DNA of 64,000 nt from Lactarius indigo (taxonomy: Eukaryota > Basidiomycota > Agaricomycetes > Russulales > Russulaceae): the NCBI GenBank assembly GCA_025766275.1, contig JAFKAC010000003.1, positions 558,001 to 622,000 of the forward strand, in the 5' to 3' direction. The position numbers were made by a program, and so were the translations under genes. The notes under the pieces are model-generated. The model searched no databases. It saw only the letters and a program-made list of their open reading frames with translations, and was not told the DNA's origin. Below are positions 11,114 to 23,346 of the stretch, one piece after another. Positions within the stretch are counted from its first letter, which is position 1; every line of letters starts with the position of its first letter.

Positions 11114-14100
11114 TCAGCGAAGCACAGAGAAGAAGAACCCGAGTACCGTCACGAGACTAGGGTTCACTTCCATCTCTGAAACAGAAATTCTATTAGAAGA
11201 GAAGCGCGAGTAGGCGGGGCAAAGGCGGACTCACGCTCAGTCACGAGATGCCACCATGTTGCATTCAACGGGTCGTTCAAACCCCACCCACTGATACCCG
11301 CGCCGTAGGTCGCACGAGTAGTTGTATTCGTACAAGTAAGTGGGACCAAACGTGGTCTGCCCGTCGAGCGCGGGGAATGAGTTGACGTCACTCCGCCACC
11401 TTCATATAAGTCGATCAAACTTCCCTTCTCTCTCAGGAATCGGAACTATGACTTACGTGTGAGCGTCCACGATGTCGAATGTCTGATCGTGAAATTGCCA
11501 AAGTTAGCGAGTGTGTGAGATTCTAGGGTGAAACATATGCACGTACGGCCGAGTCGACTTCGTAAACACGGAAACCCGAGTTCAAGTTCGTGAGTGGCGT
11601 GATAGATGGTCCCATCCAAGAAGTCGTAAGTGCCGTCTCAGCGCTGATGTTTGTTGCAGTTGTTGGCATAGAAAATCTGCGTCTCGTATGAGTGAACACG
11701 AAGGTTTGTATGAGGGTGTAGCGGACCGAGAGTTGATCCTCGTGGGTATGACCCCAGAAGATATCTGTAAAACTGATTCAGCATTCTGTGTCTCATTTGT
11801 GAGCCAGCGTAACACACTTGCGATCACATGAGGTGAGAAACGGTCGACGCTGTCGATGAAGACGAGAATGAACGACATGAAGTAAATGCACGAATGCGCT
11901 CACATTTGATAAACTATAATGAAGAACGTCAGTCGAGCGTGTTGCAAAGTGCCATAGGGTTCAACACTCACAGAGATTAGTGGGCACTTCAAGTGGATTG
12001 GTACCATCCCAACCACTCAGAACATGACCAATAATCCAAACTAAGGGCAAAGGTTTTCGCCGACACACGAGGACAATATCTCAAGGAGTACGTACCTCGG
12101 TCTCCTTTGTCCTCAGCATCCTGCAACTCGTCAGTCAAAAATCGCAACATCCCCGAATTGTCAGCTCCGGTGAGATTGATGTAGTTAAACCAGTTGGCAC
12201 TGTTAATTTGTCAGAATTACCCCGATACTTCGGTAAAAGGAATTGCATACCGATACCCTGGATCGTATACGCTTGTGTCAGCTTTGTACAACCTTAGTAA
12301 AGGAGGCGCTTACACAGGTCAGTATTAAGGGTAATCACACGCAGCCCGTCAGTACGCTGCACGCTGTATGCCTGCATAGTGGGCGCGCGCCTGAGCAACT
12401 GCAGATTGAGGGATCCACTTCTCTTGCTGCCATAGCTTAGCAACGTGGTCAGTAGTTCCTGAAAAGTACCTTTCAATGTGATTCGGATAACCGCACTAGG
12501 AAAGCTAACCAGCTGAACTGCTTCGCGAGTGCACCTCCCAGCGAATGAGGCGCATCCTGGGCTCTGTTACGGATGAGCAATTGCCTGTAGCATTCCGACG
12601 ACAAGGTGATACGAACTGGTTATAACTGTCGTGGTTGCCCAAGGCGGCGTAGACGGGCCCAGAGCCCAACATACGCTTGAAAAGGTCATAAACCACGGTC
12701 TTTCTTGGAATTAGGTACAAACGAATTTCATCCGACTACACGTGTACACGCACTTCTGTATACATAACATAATCCCTGAACTCTCCATTAGGGCACAGCC
12801 CCAGTGTTAAAAGGGAGTACAGCTCACCTAGGACAGCTGGTTCTCAAGGTCGTGGGAAACGAGATCGCCCGTGTATAGAGTCCACGCGAAACCAGTCTTC
12901 TCTGTGCCAGTGAGAACGGGTAATCGCCTCGAGTGCGGCAGCGGCAAGTGAGAATGGTGTGTCGCTGTTCCGCGTCAAGATTTGCAGGCATTAATAAACT
13001 GCAAGAGTCGATCCCAAAGTATGGTTATGCTAGGTGACACACCATCCAAACCAACCGTATCGCGGTGCCGGAAGGAGGGTCTTGTTCAGGCTATCCGCGT
13101 TGGGATTGTTCGCACGACAGCAGAGGCCGGACGTGCAGTTCGCCTCTGAGCCTGTCGCGTAACCTATGGTAAATGTCACGTGATCAGTCACGTTTTTACG
13201 CGTAGTAAGATTCGAGATTCTCACGAGGATCGATATGGAAGTCCGACAAGTGAAGAACCTTGAGGCGCTCCCCACTCGGTTTCTTAGGTGGCGGTAGTGG
13301 ACTCGGCTTTGGCTTGGCAAACCAACCTGTGATGTTCAATGCAGGGGTCGGTGGGAGCGTGCATGAGCTCGCCAGGAAGTTTTGGCATATCATCTAACAA
13401 AGACAAAGAGACAAAGTCAGCGCCTCGATCAGACGTCACGGGTGAGAACGGGCACCCACCCTGCCATCGTACCCTGAGACATCTGCATTCGCAAACACTT
13501 GAGTGAGAACAGGACCGAGAGTCGTCGCGCCAAACGTCGTGTTGCAACGGGTAGAGAGCTTATATTGCTGACAAAGGAATACAGTGAACGCCGGGCCCTG
13601 GTCAGGTGCAGAGAGTGCGAGTAACTTGGCGACCTGCAGTGTCGCGGTGCAGAGCGCGCACGAGTTGTTGGCAAAGGCAGTGTTGACGAAAAGCCCTTGG
13701 ACTTGAGCAATCGCGTTTCGGAGGATGACAGGGCCAGAGGCGCGCGGGGGGAGAAGATGCGGATCTTGCGGGTCATCCTACGCCGAGAATGATGAGGGCG
13801 ACGCGCTCAGAGCCGAGAGCACGGAAAAAGAATACCTGGGGTATATCTTTCGGATCGGTGAGCTCCTGCGGGTATACTTTGTGCTATGAAATACGGATCA
13901 ATGGGCCGAACGGGTCCACGAAAACGGCATGTATGCGCACGAGGACTGGGTCAGAAATGACGGGTTGGGGTTGAGCCGAAGTGGCCGTGGGATCATTATA
14001 GTATGACTTGTACAACGATGTCGGAAATGGTCCCGGAGCGGTGAACGTGGACGGCCCATATGTCAACGAAGTAGCAGCCCAGGCCTGCGTCGCGACTGCG

Positions 14101-14132
14101 GCACAAGCCAGAAGCTTGAAAAGCCGAGTCAT
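11114..14132 (-). CDS. Acid sphingomyelinase-like phosphodiesterase with saposin domain, frame-broken
   Basis: Predicted secreted or vacuolar metallophosphoesterase that cleaves sphingomyelin-type lipids. Exon 1 (14132-13941) encodes a signal peptide and a linker, exon 2 is 13883-13836 and exon 3 is 13777-13460. Exon 3 starts a saposin-B domain (CALCTATL... through CQNFLASSC). Exon 4 (13393-13225) brings the first metal motif, HLSDFHIDP, then YATGSEANC. Later motifs are LYTGDLVSHD, GNHDSYNQ, WIIGH and WGHTHEDQ, which together give the full set of ASM metal ligands. The C-terminal part contains GWGLNDPLNATWW and stops at 11114. Frame breaks, each like one extra base, lie near 12919, 12451, 12371 and 11332, and an in-frame TAG sits at 12828-12830. 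Either the gene is dying or these are sequence errors; SLY1 shows the same kind of break. The family assignment is firm, but an intact product is uncertain. Confidence 0.75.
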
Positions 14133-14449
14133 ATCAGCTCAATCTATGGAATTGCTTGAGAAAGACCAGAGGGAGGCAGCAAGTTGACAGCACAGGAGCA
14201 AGCGGGTATAAATAAGTAAAAGATGAACATCGCTTGACCAGAGAAGCATGTGAGTTGCCGGAATGCGGGGAACGTGTGCCCAATACTGTGGCGTCCCGTA
14301 CTCGCATTCGGAGATCACGCCGACATAACCTCATGGACGTGGCACGTTCGACACTGGTTTTACGTTACAAATAAATGCGGCTTGAGGACAAACAGCGCAT
14401 CAACAAATACGCGTAGCTATGATAATAGTCTCGTCCCTGTGGGGGTATT

Positions 14450-14653
14450 CTAACAGAACATCGCCTTCTCAGGCACCATATGGACATCGCAACCAACCTT
14501 GATGTTGCCTTCGAACATGGGAAATTGTATCATTGGGAGAGGCGTCATGGCGATGAAGTATGGGACATTCGTTCGGACCTGGATCGGCCCAATCCGATAA
14601 ACGTTGTACTCATAAGAAAGCAATGCGAGAGAGGGAGACGGAGTGGTTGGTAG
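14450..14653 (-). other. Possible orphan coding exon
   Basis: A 68-codon frame, with no ATG near its start, begins right after an AG acceptor-like site (gactag) and ends at a stop at 14450. It contains SYEYNVYRIGPIQVRTN and PMIQFPMFEGNIKVG, which reads like real protein rather than random sequence. It may be the last exon of the hypothetical gene upstream on the same strand (14925-15551), where a donor could lie near 14935. I do not recognise a family. Confidence 0.3.
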
Positions 14654-14924
14654 CTAGTCATACAGTAAGTGCAAATAAGCACAGGTGATATTGGGTCGGC
14701 CAGACATGGCACGAATATTATATCTCCCCCGGATAATGATAATGATGTCGAGTCATGGACAGAGGGGCGAGCAATGGTCTGATATCAGGTGAACGTGGGG
14801 CACGGCATAGTCGGTGCCCGGGGGGTTCGAGTGCGCTATCAAAGGTCACTGTCAAATCGAATCATCGATCGGACTCGAATCAGCCATGTGAGAACGACAG
14901 CGACGAGACCACACACCTCGGCAT

Positions 14925-15551
14925 TCATGGACCGTCCGTCGGTAACGTTAAGCCGTCGTTTGACGTTCCTGTCGAGCTGCTGCCATCATCCGATGGCTTG
15001 CGGGTGGATGTCGACAGAGGCATCTTGGCGGTGCCATGCGACTTGTTACGACTGCGCCCTTGCCCGCGTTCATCAGCCTGTCTGCGTGATTCCACCCAAA
15101 GACGTAGGGTGTAGTCCCGCAGCGACTGAGAGTAGAGTGCCAATGAGTCCGCAGGAGCGTCTACGGAGCCCTGCGACGGTGCTAACATGAAGGAGTTGCC
15201 AGTGAAACTGTGCACAGCCAATGGGAGGGGGTGGACGAGGAGCTTCGGTAACGTAGGAGGGGGGAATGTGCCTTCCCCAGATTTATAGGAAACGGACAGA
15301 GCGGAAAATGGTGGTTCGGATTCGGAGGAACGGCTATTGGGTCCGGGAGGAGCATGGTCTATGTAGTTTCGCGACTCGTGGAACCTGTGTGGCGCTTCGC
15401 CCGTCCGCGAGGCAAGGGCAACGGGACAAACACATCCCCCCCCGGACCTTCTCTCCGCCCATCGCAACGCCGACAATCGACACCAATCGGTCGCTCTTTG
15501 TGCTGCGTTACTACCTTGGGCTTTCATCGCCGTCCTCTGCTGCACACACAC
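14925..15551 (-). CDS. Hypothetical protein, possibly partial gene
   Basis: A 208-codon frame with no recognised domain. The middle and C-terminal parts look like coding sequence: a hydrophobic/proline segment (FPPPTLPKLLVHPLP), then DSLALYSQSLRDYTLRLW, then a basic and Ser/Thr-rich tail. The N-terminal 40 residues look less convincing, so the true start may be internal or in an upstream exon. It may splice on to the candidate exon at 14653-14450. The gene, if real, shares the strand of the sphingomyelinase-like gene downstream. Confidence 0.4.
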   Translation of the reverse strand: MCVQQRTAMKAQGSNAAQRATDWCRLSALRWAERRSGGGCVCPVALASRTGEAPHRFHESRNYIDHAPPGPNSRSSESEPPFSALSVSYKSGEGTFPPPTLPKLLVHPLPLAVHSFTGNSFMLAPSQGSVDAPADSLALYSQSLRDYTLRLWVESRRQADERGQGRSRNKSHGTAKMPLSTSTRKPSDDGSSSTGTSNDGLTLPTDGP

Positions 15552-17647
15552 AAGACGCAGAAAGAGCGGCTTGATCCCATTGTTTGCCTCGTTTACTCAT
15601 CCGAGTCAACCTGCGTCACAGTCTCGCACTCGGGCGCCGAAGCGACTATACGCGTGTAGCCGAGGACACCGAGTCTGTAAAATCACGAAATCATTATGTA
15701 TAAAAAATGTGACTACCGTAAAAAGCCAATGTTATGTTACTTTCCACCTTATCAAATACACCAATATTATTCGGATCTAACTTATACCACAGTAGCTTGC
15801 ACCCTGCAGCACGCTGTGCACCAATTAATGCTGCCCTGCTCCCATCAGCTGGCTGGATCTGCCGGGTTCAGCGTGTCTTCTCTCTCGGTCACTCTAGTGA
15901 TCCTGACACATCCTAACATCAATGAGACACAACCCGATTATGACTATCAAAACATCACCCGCTCGGCACTATCGTATCTCGAGGCGATCATCTAGGGTCC
16001 CAAAATATTGCCCTCCGACGACGCCCCAAATAAAACTGTGGAGCTGCTGCCAAACTTGTACGCCCGCGCGCTTGTATCGACGGGGGCCATGTTCCAGATA
16101 GAAAGGTTGCAATAGCGGACTGGAACTCTCCTTTGTGACTTATCTAGTCGTGTTTCGATCGACATGCTTTTGTGGGAGGTAAGCCAAGGATTCGAGAGCA
16201 GGCATGGGACCCTGGTTGACTCGTATGGCCGCACGCTCAATGAGCTCTCGCGATAAAGATAGCGGCGTCTTACGCGAACAACCTTATAAAGAATGAAACA
16301 GTGCATGCAGCTCCAAAGCTCAGTAATTTATTTTGCCTTTCATTCAGAAGATATAGGCCATTTGGGTTTGCAGATCTGATCGGCTAACTTCGCTGCTCCA
16401 GGTATAGGCTAATTATGCCAGCATCATCTAAGGCCGAGTAGCGGACAGTGGAGCCTCGTCTCCACACTTCGATAGTGATAAAAGGCGGGTTTCACACAGC
16501 GAGCAAATGTGGTTAGGTCCTGTGCGACGCTACTGGTCAGAACTCTCGAGATATTTCGAATTACTAAGGATAAAGGAGCTCCACCCACTGCTCCAGCGCA
16601 ATACATACAACTTCGCGGGTATCATAATACACGTGGGTCGCCCACGCAATCTATTCGCTACCCCTAGCGACGATGACTCCTTTAGCTGGTTAATTCAGTA
16701 GGCGTGGGGAAAACGCGTCAAGCGGCACACACATCTCATCTCAGTTCCCTTGCTGCTATTTTCGTCTATGAGGGCGCCTGTGCTGTCAGAAAGGAAGGCG
16801 TGCTACGTTGGAGCACCGTGGGTACACGACCTTGAGACATCGCAACGGCGCAGTAACTGCGAATTAAAAGATCACTCTGCCCATGCTTAGCGCCATATCT
16901 TGTGAGAGATAAAAAAGTACCGCGCCACATATGGAGCGATTAAAAACGCACTGCTCGCTAGTGACAGGGAAGATAATGAATGCGGTCGTAGGCCGAGTGC
17001 TGCGGACTGGCTACGGCGAACGTACTCATGGCCAAAAAAGTGAAGCCCTAGCCCAGCTGCTTGTATCGTGCCGTCTTGAGCCCCCCCCTGGGAAGACTCT
17101 CTAGCATTCGCTGCCGTAAGATTTTTCATTTCCAATCGCTAATGGAGTTTAAGCACAGTAGCAGAGATGTATGATAGAACACAGGGCTTATAGCCACCGC
17201 TGTCAATCGCCGACCCTAAGACCAGATGGACCTAGGTTGGTCTTTTCATACTCGCTCTGAGGTCTGGGTCGGGTGGGTTGATCGCAACAAAATTTCGGAG
17301 AGGGGTGGGTTGTGTGCTCTGCATAGGAGCCAAAAATTACGAGTATGCGTGTGCACGTAAGTACATGTAAAAAAAAACGACGCTGCCGAGAGGGAGGGAG
17401 GTGATTGTGTGTCAACGGTGTGTGTGGCGTGATGTGATGTACGAGAAGGAGACCCGACCGAAACGCGATCATTGTCCAAGCGCGCACCCGGATTTCGCGT
17501 TCCTGTCATGCGAACAAAAAATGTAATTCTCCGACAATCCACATCTACAAAAAAAAAAAAAGCAACACAGTCAGCCAAAATAAGAAAGAACGAACGAACG
17601 AACGAAGTACACAACGTACCTCACAACTTTTTTTCGCCCTCGTCTCT
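15552..17647. other. Intergenic, 2.1 kb, no gene supported
   Basis: No ORF here has a recognisable domain. Simple-sequence features include an (AACG)n stretch near 17588 and A/T-rich patches around 15680-15780 and 17540-17570. The region separates two minus-strand genes and probably contains the 3' flank of the small membrane protein gene at 17648. Confidence 0.4.
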
Positions 17648-17887
17648 TTAGACAGGCACGAAGAGCTCTCCCCAACGACGTACGACGAGTATCCCGCCAA
17701 CGAACAGCCCAACGCCAGCGACGATGTTGACGTTACCCGGAAGCTTGTCCGGCGCGAAAATCTGCGTGCGCACGAAGCGCGACCACGCGCTTTCGTTCGG
17801 ATCGACGAGCGGGGCGCCGCTGCGTGTGAGCTGCGCAGGCGTGTAGTATGCGGGTCCTGAATGGGGCGGTGCGGCGCGACGTGCCAT
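17648..17887 (-). CDS. Small single-pass membrane protein, 79 aa
   Basis: An uninterrupted 79-codon ORF with a good ATG. The N-terminal half is soluble and contains YYTPAQLTRSG and a short amphipathic stretch (ESAWSRFVRTQIF). The C-terminal half holds one hydrophobic helix of about 20 residues (NIVAGVGLFVGGILVV) followed by RRWGELFVPV. The size and C-terminal anchor resemble small mitochondrial membrane subunits (TOM or respiratory accessory proteins), but I cannot match it to a named family. The peptide looks conserved rather than random, and a gene-like flank lies on both sides. The nearest gene is the DUF221 protein on the same strand, 340 bp upstream. Confidence 0.6.
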   Translation of the reverse strand: MARRAAPPHSGPAYYTPAQLTRSGAPLVDPNESAWSRFVRTQIFAPDKLPGNVNIVAGVGLFVGGILVVRRWGELFVPV

Positions 17888-18230
17888 TGTCTGTGTTTGT
17901 CCCAGGACGCTGGAAGTTGGTCAAGTGTGGGGTGTGTGTGTGAAAGAAAAGGGTTCGTCACGCACGCGGTTGGTCAGCAAGGGGCGGGGCTTTATTTATT
18001 TGGTTCCACCCTCGAGTCAGGCACAGCAGCAGGAACCCTTGACGCGAACTGTCAACGTCCCGGAAAAAAAGAAACAAAGTCCGTGGTAAAGTCAACAGCA
18101 GGAAAATATACAGCAAGTGGACGTATATAAATGTAAGCAAAAAAACATCAAGGTATGGCGTAAGCTATCGTGTCCTAGTCCAATCTCCTCGTAACCATAA
18201 AGAATTCTATATTTTCTTTTTTTTTTGTTT
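17888..18230. other. Short intergenic, promoter of the 79-aa gene
   Basis: 343 bp between the stop of the DUF221 gene and the start of the small membrane protein gene, both on the minus strand. It contains A-rich and T-rich tracts around 18060-18230. No ORF is supported. Confidence 0.4.
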
Positions 18231-21200
18231 CTATGAGGTGGAGTGGTGACGGCGCCTCGGGTTCACATCGTCCCTCGAACGCACGTCGATCACAACCTTC
18301 AGTCCATGATAATGCTCCAGGTCCTGCGCTTCTGCGCGAGCGACGCCAGCATTGTCGTTAGGCAGCCAGACGATCGGCGGCGGCGCAATCAACTCGGGCG
18401 CGAAGAGGATCCTCGACATCTCCTCCGCATGGCCGGCGAACGGCAGTGGCGGCAAGCGTGGTGGCGCATCGGGGTGCGTGCGTGCGGCACGCTCAGTCGC
18501 CGTCAGGTCGTCCAGTGTTTCGGTCGCTGTAAACGATGTGAGATCCTATTTATAGTGCTCGCCGCCAACATGAAAAAAAAAACACGACGTACAGATGGGC
18601 ACTGGTCCGTGCTGCTGGTAGTGGGACGGCGCAACCGCAAGCGTCAGGGACATCATCTCCAGCACGGAGGCGAATGATCCCCGCGTCCGAGCCGCGCGCC
18701 CGGAACTGACTATGCTCGGGCTCTCCTCGTCCAGCACAGCAGGGTGATTCGGCTTTGCAGCCTTCCCAAATGACTCGAGGGCATGCTGAGATACCGGGTT
18801 GAGAGCTCTGCGGCCTGGTGACCGCTCTTTGAATCGCGTATACGCTTCAACAAAGACGATGGTAAAGACCCCCACGCCGACGAGGGCGCCTCCCTCTGGC
18901 CAAAGCTTCCGACTGAGCAGAATCAAGCCGAGGAGAATGGGTTGCAGTGCGATGAGCGAGGCGAAGCGCTTCAGCAACCATATCTGCAGCAGGCCTCCGG
19001 TCTGTGACCGCGTACGACCGTACACATAACCGACGAGGAAGCGGTGAGCTAAACTCCCCAGTCAGTTCACTGGGACAAAATCCGAAGTTGAACACCATAC
19101 CAACTAGAGTCAGGAAGACCAGCAGGACGACCGGGGGTCCAAGTAGCGGAAAGATCACCGCAAACGTACTCGCGAAAGTGACTGCTAAGATACAGCAAGC
19201 CATCGCAAACAGCGGGTTGTACGTCCTGGGGTATGTGGCTGACAAGAAGATCAACAGCTGAGTCGGCAGTGAACGAAAATGCCTTGTTCATACCTCGGAA
19301 GCGCTGGCGGGGTGTCCTTGCTGTCCTTTCCGCGCGCAAAACATGTCGCAAATGCAATGGCTGGAGCATGAGCAATGCAGGCGACGCAATCGCGATGTTG
19401 ATGACAATTGCGAGCGCAAGTATGGCGATGTAGATAGAGCCATCTGCCACGGTCTTACTCACGCGCGTCCCTCTGCTGAGCGCACCAAAGGCATACAGGA
19501 GCGCACCGGCCGCAACCAAGCCAATCACGGCCACGCACACAATCACATAAAACATCGCCTTGATAACGACGCGCTGCCCAGCGGATATGGAAATTGTGCC
19601 AACAAGTCGAGCCGAAACTGTCAAAAGAATCTGAGGCCCTGTTCTAACCATAATGAAAATGTCACGTGCTTACGGTGGAGCGCCAGAACTGCGAGCAAGA
19701 AAAAGAGCGTGGCACCAACGGAAGGTGCGAGAACCGTAGTCAAGCCCGTCAAAAAGTCGTTGTGATTTGCCGTAGACCGGAATAACGGGAGATAGTGCGC
19801 ATAATCCGGCGACGTTGCGACTGCCAACCCCGCAGCGGCGATTACTACGGGATCAAAACTTTGTATTGAGTGAAGATAAAGAGAAAGACGGGAGCACTCA
19901 CATCCGACGAGTAATGTTATAGCAATGACAACAACAACTATCCAAAAGGAGACCTGGCTCAAGGGATCGCTCCCACCCTGTTGAAGAATGTCCCACCGTA
20001 CGTCCTCCTTCGCGCGCCCCTCAATGAGTTGTATCCCAGGAAGGAAGCGCAGTCCGCGGCCGGTGAGGAGCCATCCCTTCACGCGCGTGCCATCCGCAAT
20101 GTCCTGGTATCCGTTCTCCTGCGCAAGACGGATGTCCTTCATTAATCGTCTTCAATCGCGAGCGCCACGTCCGGATCTCGGCGTACACGGCACCGAGCTC
20201 ATCGTGATTGAGGCCCGTCAAAGGGCGCACAAACGGCGGTGCGCGCTGTACGCGCAGGTGCGGAGGCACGACCTCAGCCGGGCCAGACCCCTCACCTGGG
20301 TCCGCCCCAGCGCGGTCTCGCAGCGGGAATGTGGAGCGATGTTCGGAGGGCGCGGGGCCAAATATTTTCGGCCGTCGTCCGAAGCGGAAAACGCTGGAGG
20401 CGCGAGCGGGTTGAATCGGCGCGTCTGGGGGAGGAGGGGGCAACACATTAGGCATAACCATAGGCGACGGCACGCTCGGTACGCTTGGTGCGCTCGGCGT
20501 GCGTGAGTAGCGGAAGTCGATCGGCGCCACGCGCCCGACGTCGACCCAATCGTCGTCACTGTGCGAAGTCGCTAGATGTGTCGGGCCACTGCCCGGCGAA
20601 TAGAGCGTTTCGTGATCGGTCGTGTCTTCTGTCGCGCGAGGGACATAATTTGGTCCATGCGTCCTGGGATCCGGAATGTTGGCGTCTGGTTCTGGCTCCA
20701 AGTCAGGTTCCGGTACCTGCGTCAAGGGGGCCGCTTGGGGTCGTGCGAAATAGACTCCCAATAGGGAGGCGGTTAAGCGCCAATGAGAGGCGACTGCCCT
20801 CCTGAAGCGTGTGCCTACAATGCGCTGATTGACAGAATCTGTGAAACTGGTGCGAGAGTCTTCATCAGGCAAACCGACCCCCATTGATCCCACGTATCCC
20901 GAGCTTATAGTAACTGGAAGGCGCGACATATGACGTAGGCGAGAGAGAAGAAGACCCATCGGCAGGGTTGCGACCCCTTCGCCTCCGGCGGCCTGCTTGC
21001 TGGGAAGTCTTAGTAGAAAAGAACATCAAGCAGGTAAAAAGTGCATACACGTCTCGTATTAGATCCAGCTAACACCTTCGGACGGCTTATGTACGCGATT
21101 CCATCGGTGTCGACGGCAGGTGCAGCATTGAGTTCGAGAAGCGAGGGATCGGGCGTTGTGATACGGAAAGACGAAATGTACTTCGTCTCCGCAATCTCAA

Positions 21201-22774
21201 GCTGCTCCAGGATTATGTCGCGCTCCTCGATGAGCAGGGCGAGGCGCTGGGTGTCACTAAGCCGGTCCGCGTTTAGTCGTTTAGACAGAAGACAGGAACA
21301 GAGAGGGACATACATAATTGTAAACAAGCTCAAAATGTCAACTTCCAATCCAACGTCCTCCTCCGAATACATGTAGGGAGTGGAGTGCCATGGCCGGCCC
21401 GATCTCCCGCGGCGACCAGTCCCGCTGCTAGCGGGCTCTGCGCTGAAGTCGAGTGACGAGCTAAGCCCCGTCCTGAGGATGAAGTCCTTCAAACGCTTTT
21501 CACCCCAACCGACGAATCCAGGCGCTTCCCGAGCGCTGATCCAACCCATCTCTTTGCCTTGCAAGTGGACATCTGTCCATTTGCGCCGGAATGCGAGAAG
21601 CTTTCCATACTCGCGCAGAATTTTGACAAGCGCCGGGAGCAGCCCAACCACAATGAGCAACGCGGTCAAGATGATGACGCGCAGGCGCGCCCGCCACTTC
21701 AGGTCGTGCCCGTTGATTACTTCAAGCACTGCAGCGTTGTTCGGTGTGGAAATTTCACGGTTGTCAAAAAGCTGGAGAACGCGCATGAGACTGAGGTCTA
21801 ACAGTGTCGAGTAACCGCCCAAGAACCGTGGCGTTGGCGCAGTATCGGAAAGACACGGCATAGAGATGATATAGAGCGGAAGAGCGCCAGCAAGTCCAAG
21901 AATAGACCATCCCAACACCATGAGGAAGCAGAACCAGAGTGTGCGCTGGCTCAGCTCTTCGTCTGATGGAAATTTACGCGCATCGGTCGCGGCAGGGTCA
22001 CTCGGGTCTGAAGGGACACCTGATATCGACGGTATCATTGGGACAGGAGGGTTCAAAAAGGCCCAAAGAGATGAGCGGAGGGGTTGAGGGCGATGCCTGA
22101 AGCGGAAATGAGTACGACCGCGCTCCAAGGGAGGGGATATATGCACCTTTCCTGCACAAACCATTCCCTCAGTCCGTAAATTTGACGAAAGCGGGGTCGA
22201 AGAAGCGCAAACAATAACTAAGACGCGTCAGAGGATGGGACGAACGTGGACGGCGGAAAAGCGCGTAACGCACCCATAGCAATAATCCTATCAGTCCAGA
22301 AAGAGCGATAGTGGCTAGCAATCCATCGACGGAAGCATCTAAACCGTGACCTAGACACACCGTGTTCCCGGCTAGGGAGAGTCGGCCGTTAACAAGGGTA
22401 GGAGAAGGTAGATTTGACGATGATGTTGTCGGATCGAGAGACGATTGGGAATCTAAAGAAGTGGTCATAAAAGTGTTCGTTCCGGTGGGTATCGAGAAGG
22501 ACGGAGAAGTCGAGGAAGGGGGTGTCGTGAGAAGTGAAGACGTGATGGTCGTGGTTGGAAAGGACGCAGGTACGGGTGTAGGAGCAGTGGTCGCGGGTAT
22601 TCCTGTAAACGACGATGAAAGGGTACAGGAACACGTCTCCGGGGGCGTGTAGAGTGATGAGGTGTCTGAGGCCCAAAGTTCATGGAACGCGGGATCGTTC
22701 CGTGGCAAAAGCAGGTGGCCCGACCCCGAGTTGAACTTGAAGCGCCCATAGCCAGGAAAGGCAACTGCAGCCAT
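18231..22774 (-). CDS. DUF221/CSC1-like (RSN1-type) membrane channel
   Basis: A multi-exon gene for a large polytopic membrane protein of the calcium-permeable stress-gated cation channel (OSCA/CSC1) family. The start is at 22774. A Ser/Thr-rich extracellular N-terminus leads to a first helix (GLLATIALSGLIGLLLW). Splicing then joins it to RPRFRQIYGLREWFVQ and an RSN1-type block with LWFCFLMVLGWSIL, LGGYSTLLDLSLMRVL and GWISAREAPGFVGWGE, all hallmarks of the family. A cytoplasmic loop of roughly 300 residues is rich in proline and charge. At least seven more hydrophobic helices follow between about 20100 and 18850, giving about eleven in total, which is the family norm. A soluble tail with FAGHAEEMSRILFAPEL ends at 18231. 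No frame break is needed across 4.5 kb. Plants and yeast relatives respond to hyperosmotic stress; the role here is inferred. Confidence 0.85.
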
Positions 22775-23097
22775 GACGATTCGGGTACGGGTATCAGGGA
22801 TATTCAGAGTAGGGATATGATTTCAAGAGAGAAGGCGATATGAAGTCGTCGCTGTCGTCGGTCATGAAGAAGAAAACATAAGAGCCGGGGTCTATCCAAC
22901 CCCAGACAAGGCGAGGCAAGGCAATGTCATACGAGGGTCAAAACGTGTTGACGGGGTTTGCCGCCAGACACATTGTATTACGTAGCTACCAATACATCGA
23001 CCCAACTCCCACCGCGAGTCCATCCAACCGCTTCTATGACAGAGTATAGTGAGACAAAAGGCAGCCGAACCCGATAGACAAGCCACGTACCGACAAG
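22775..23097. other. Intergenic, promoter of DUF221 gene
   Basis: 323 bp between the MGC-type small gene and the DUF221 start, both on the minus strand. No ORF, repeat or recognised motif is supported. Confidence 0.35.
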
Positions 23098-23346
23098 CTA
23101 CCGACTCTTATCAGTCAGGTAGACTTCACCGCTCGCATCTTGGTGCACAGTCATGACGGCGTGCCCATTGACCCATGGAGCGTCCTCTACGGGTATCTTT
23201 GGCGATGCTAGTCTAGACTTTCTGGATTTTTTGTGCTTTGACCGTTTCGCAAACTTCATCGGTATGAATTTTCGGGTCCTACCATTCGTCTTCTGATGCT
23301 CGTCGAGTCCCTGGAGGGCGGTCTGTTTGCTCGGAATGCAGCCCAT
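23098..23346 (-). CDS. Small basic protein with N-terminal MGCxxS acylation signal, 82 aa
   Basis: An uninterrupted ORF starting at the ATG at 23346. The N-terminus is MGCIPSKQ, which fits the N-myristoylation rule (Gly2 with Ser6) plus a palmitoylatable Cys3, the arrangement used by Src-type kinases and many G-alpha subunits. A strongly basic centre (KFAKRSKHKKSRKSR) could bind acidic phospholipids. The C-terminal third contains DAPWVNGHAVMTVHQDASGE and ends DKSR. I know of no family. Inference: a plasma-membrane or endomembrane peripheral protein held by dual acylation and a basic patch. The start is well supported because the signal only works at the true N-terminus. No intron is needed. 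Confidence 0.6.
   Translation of the reverse strand: MGCIPSKQTALQGLDEHQKTNGRTRKFIPMKFAKRSKHKKSRKSRLASPKIPVEDAPWVNGHAVMTVHQDASGEVYLTDKSR

Noticed and set aside
1..17600. Transposon or retroelement
   Set aside because: No reverse transcriptase, integrase or transposase motif and no long terminal repeats were found, although small repeats exist.
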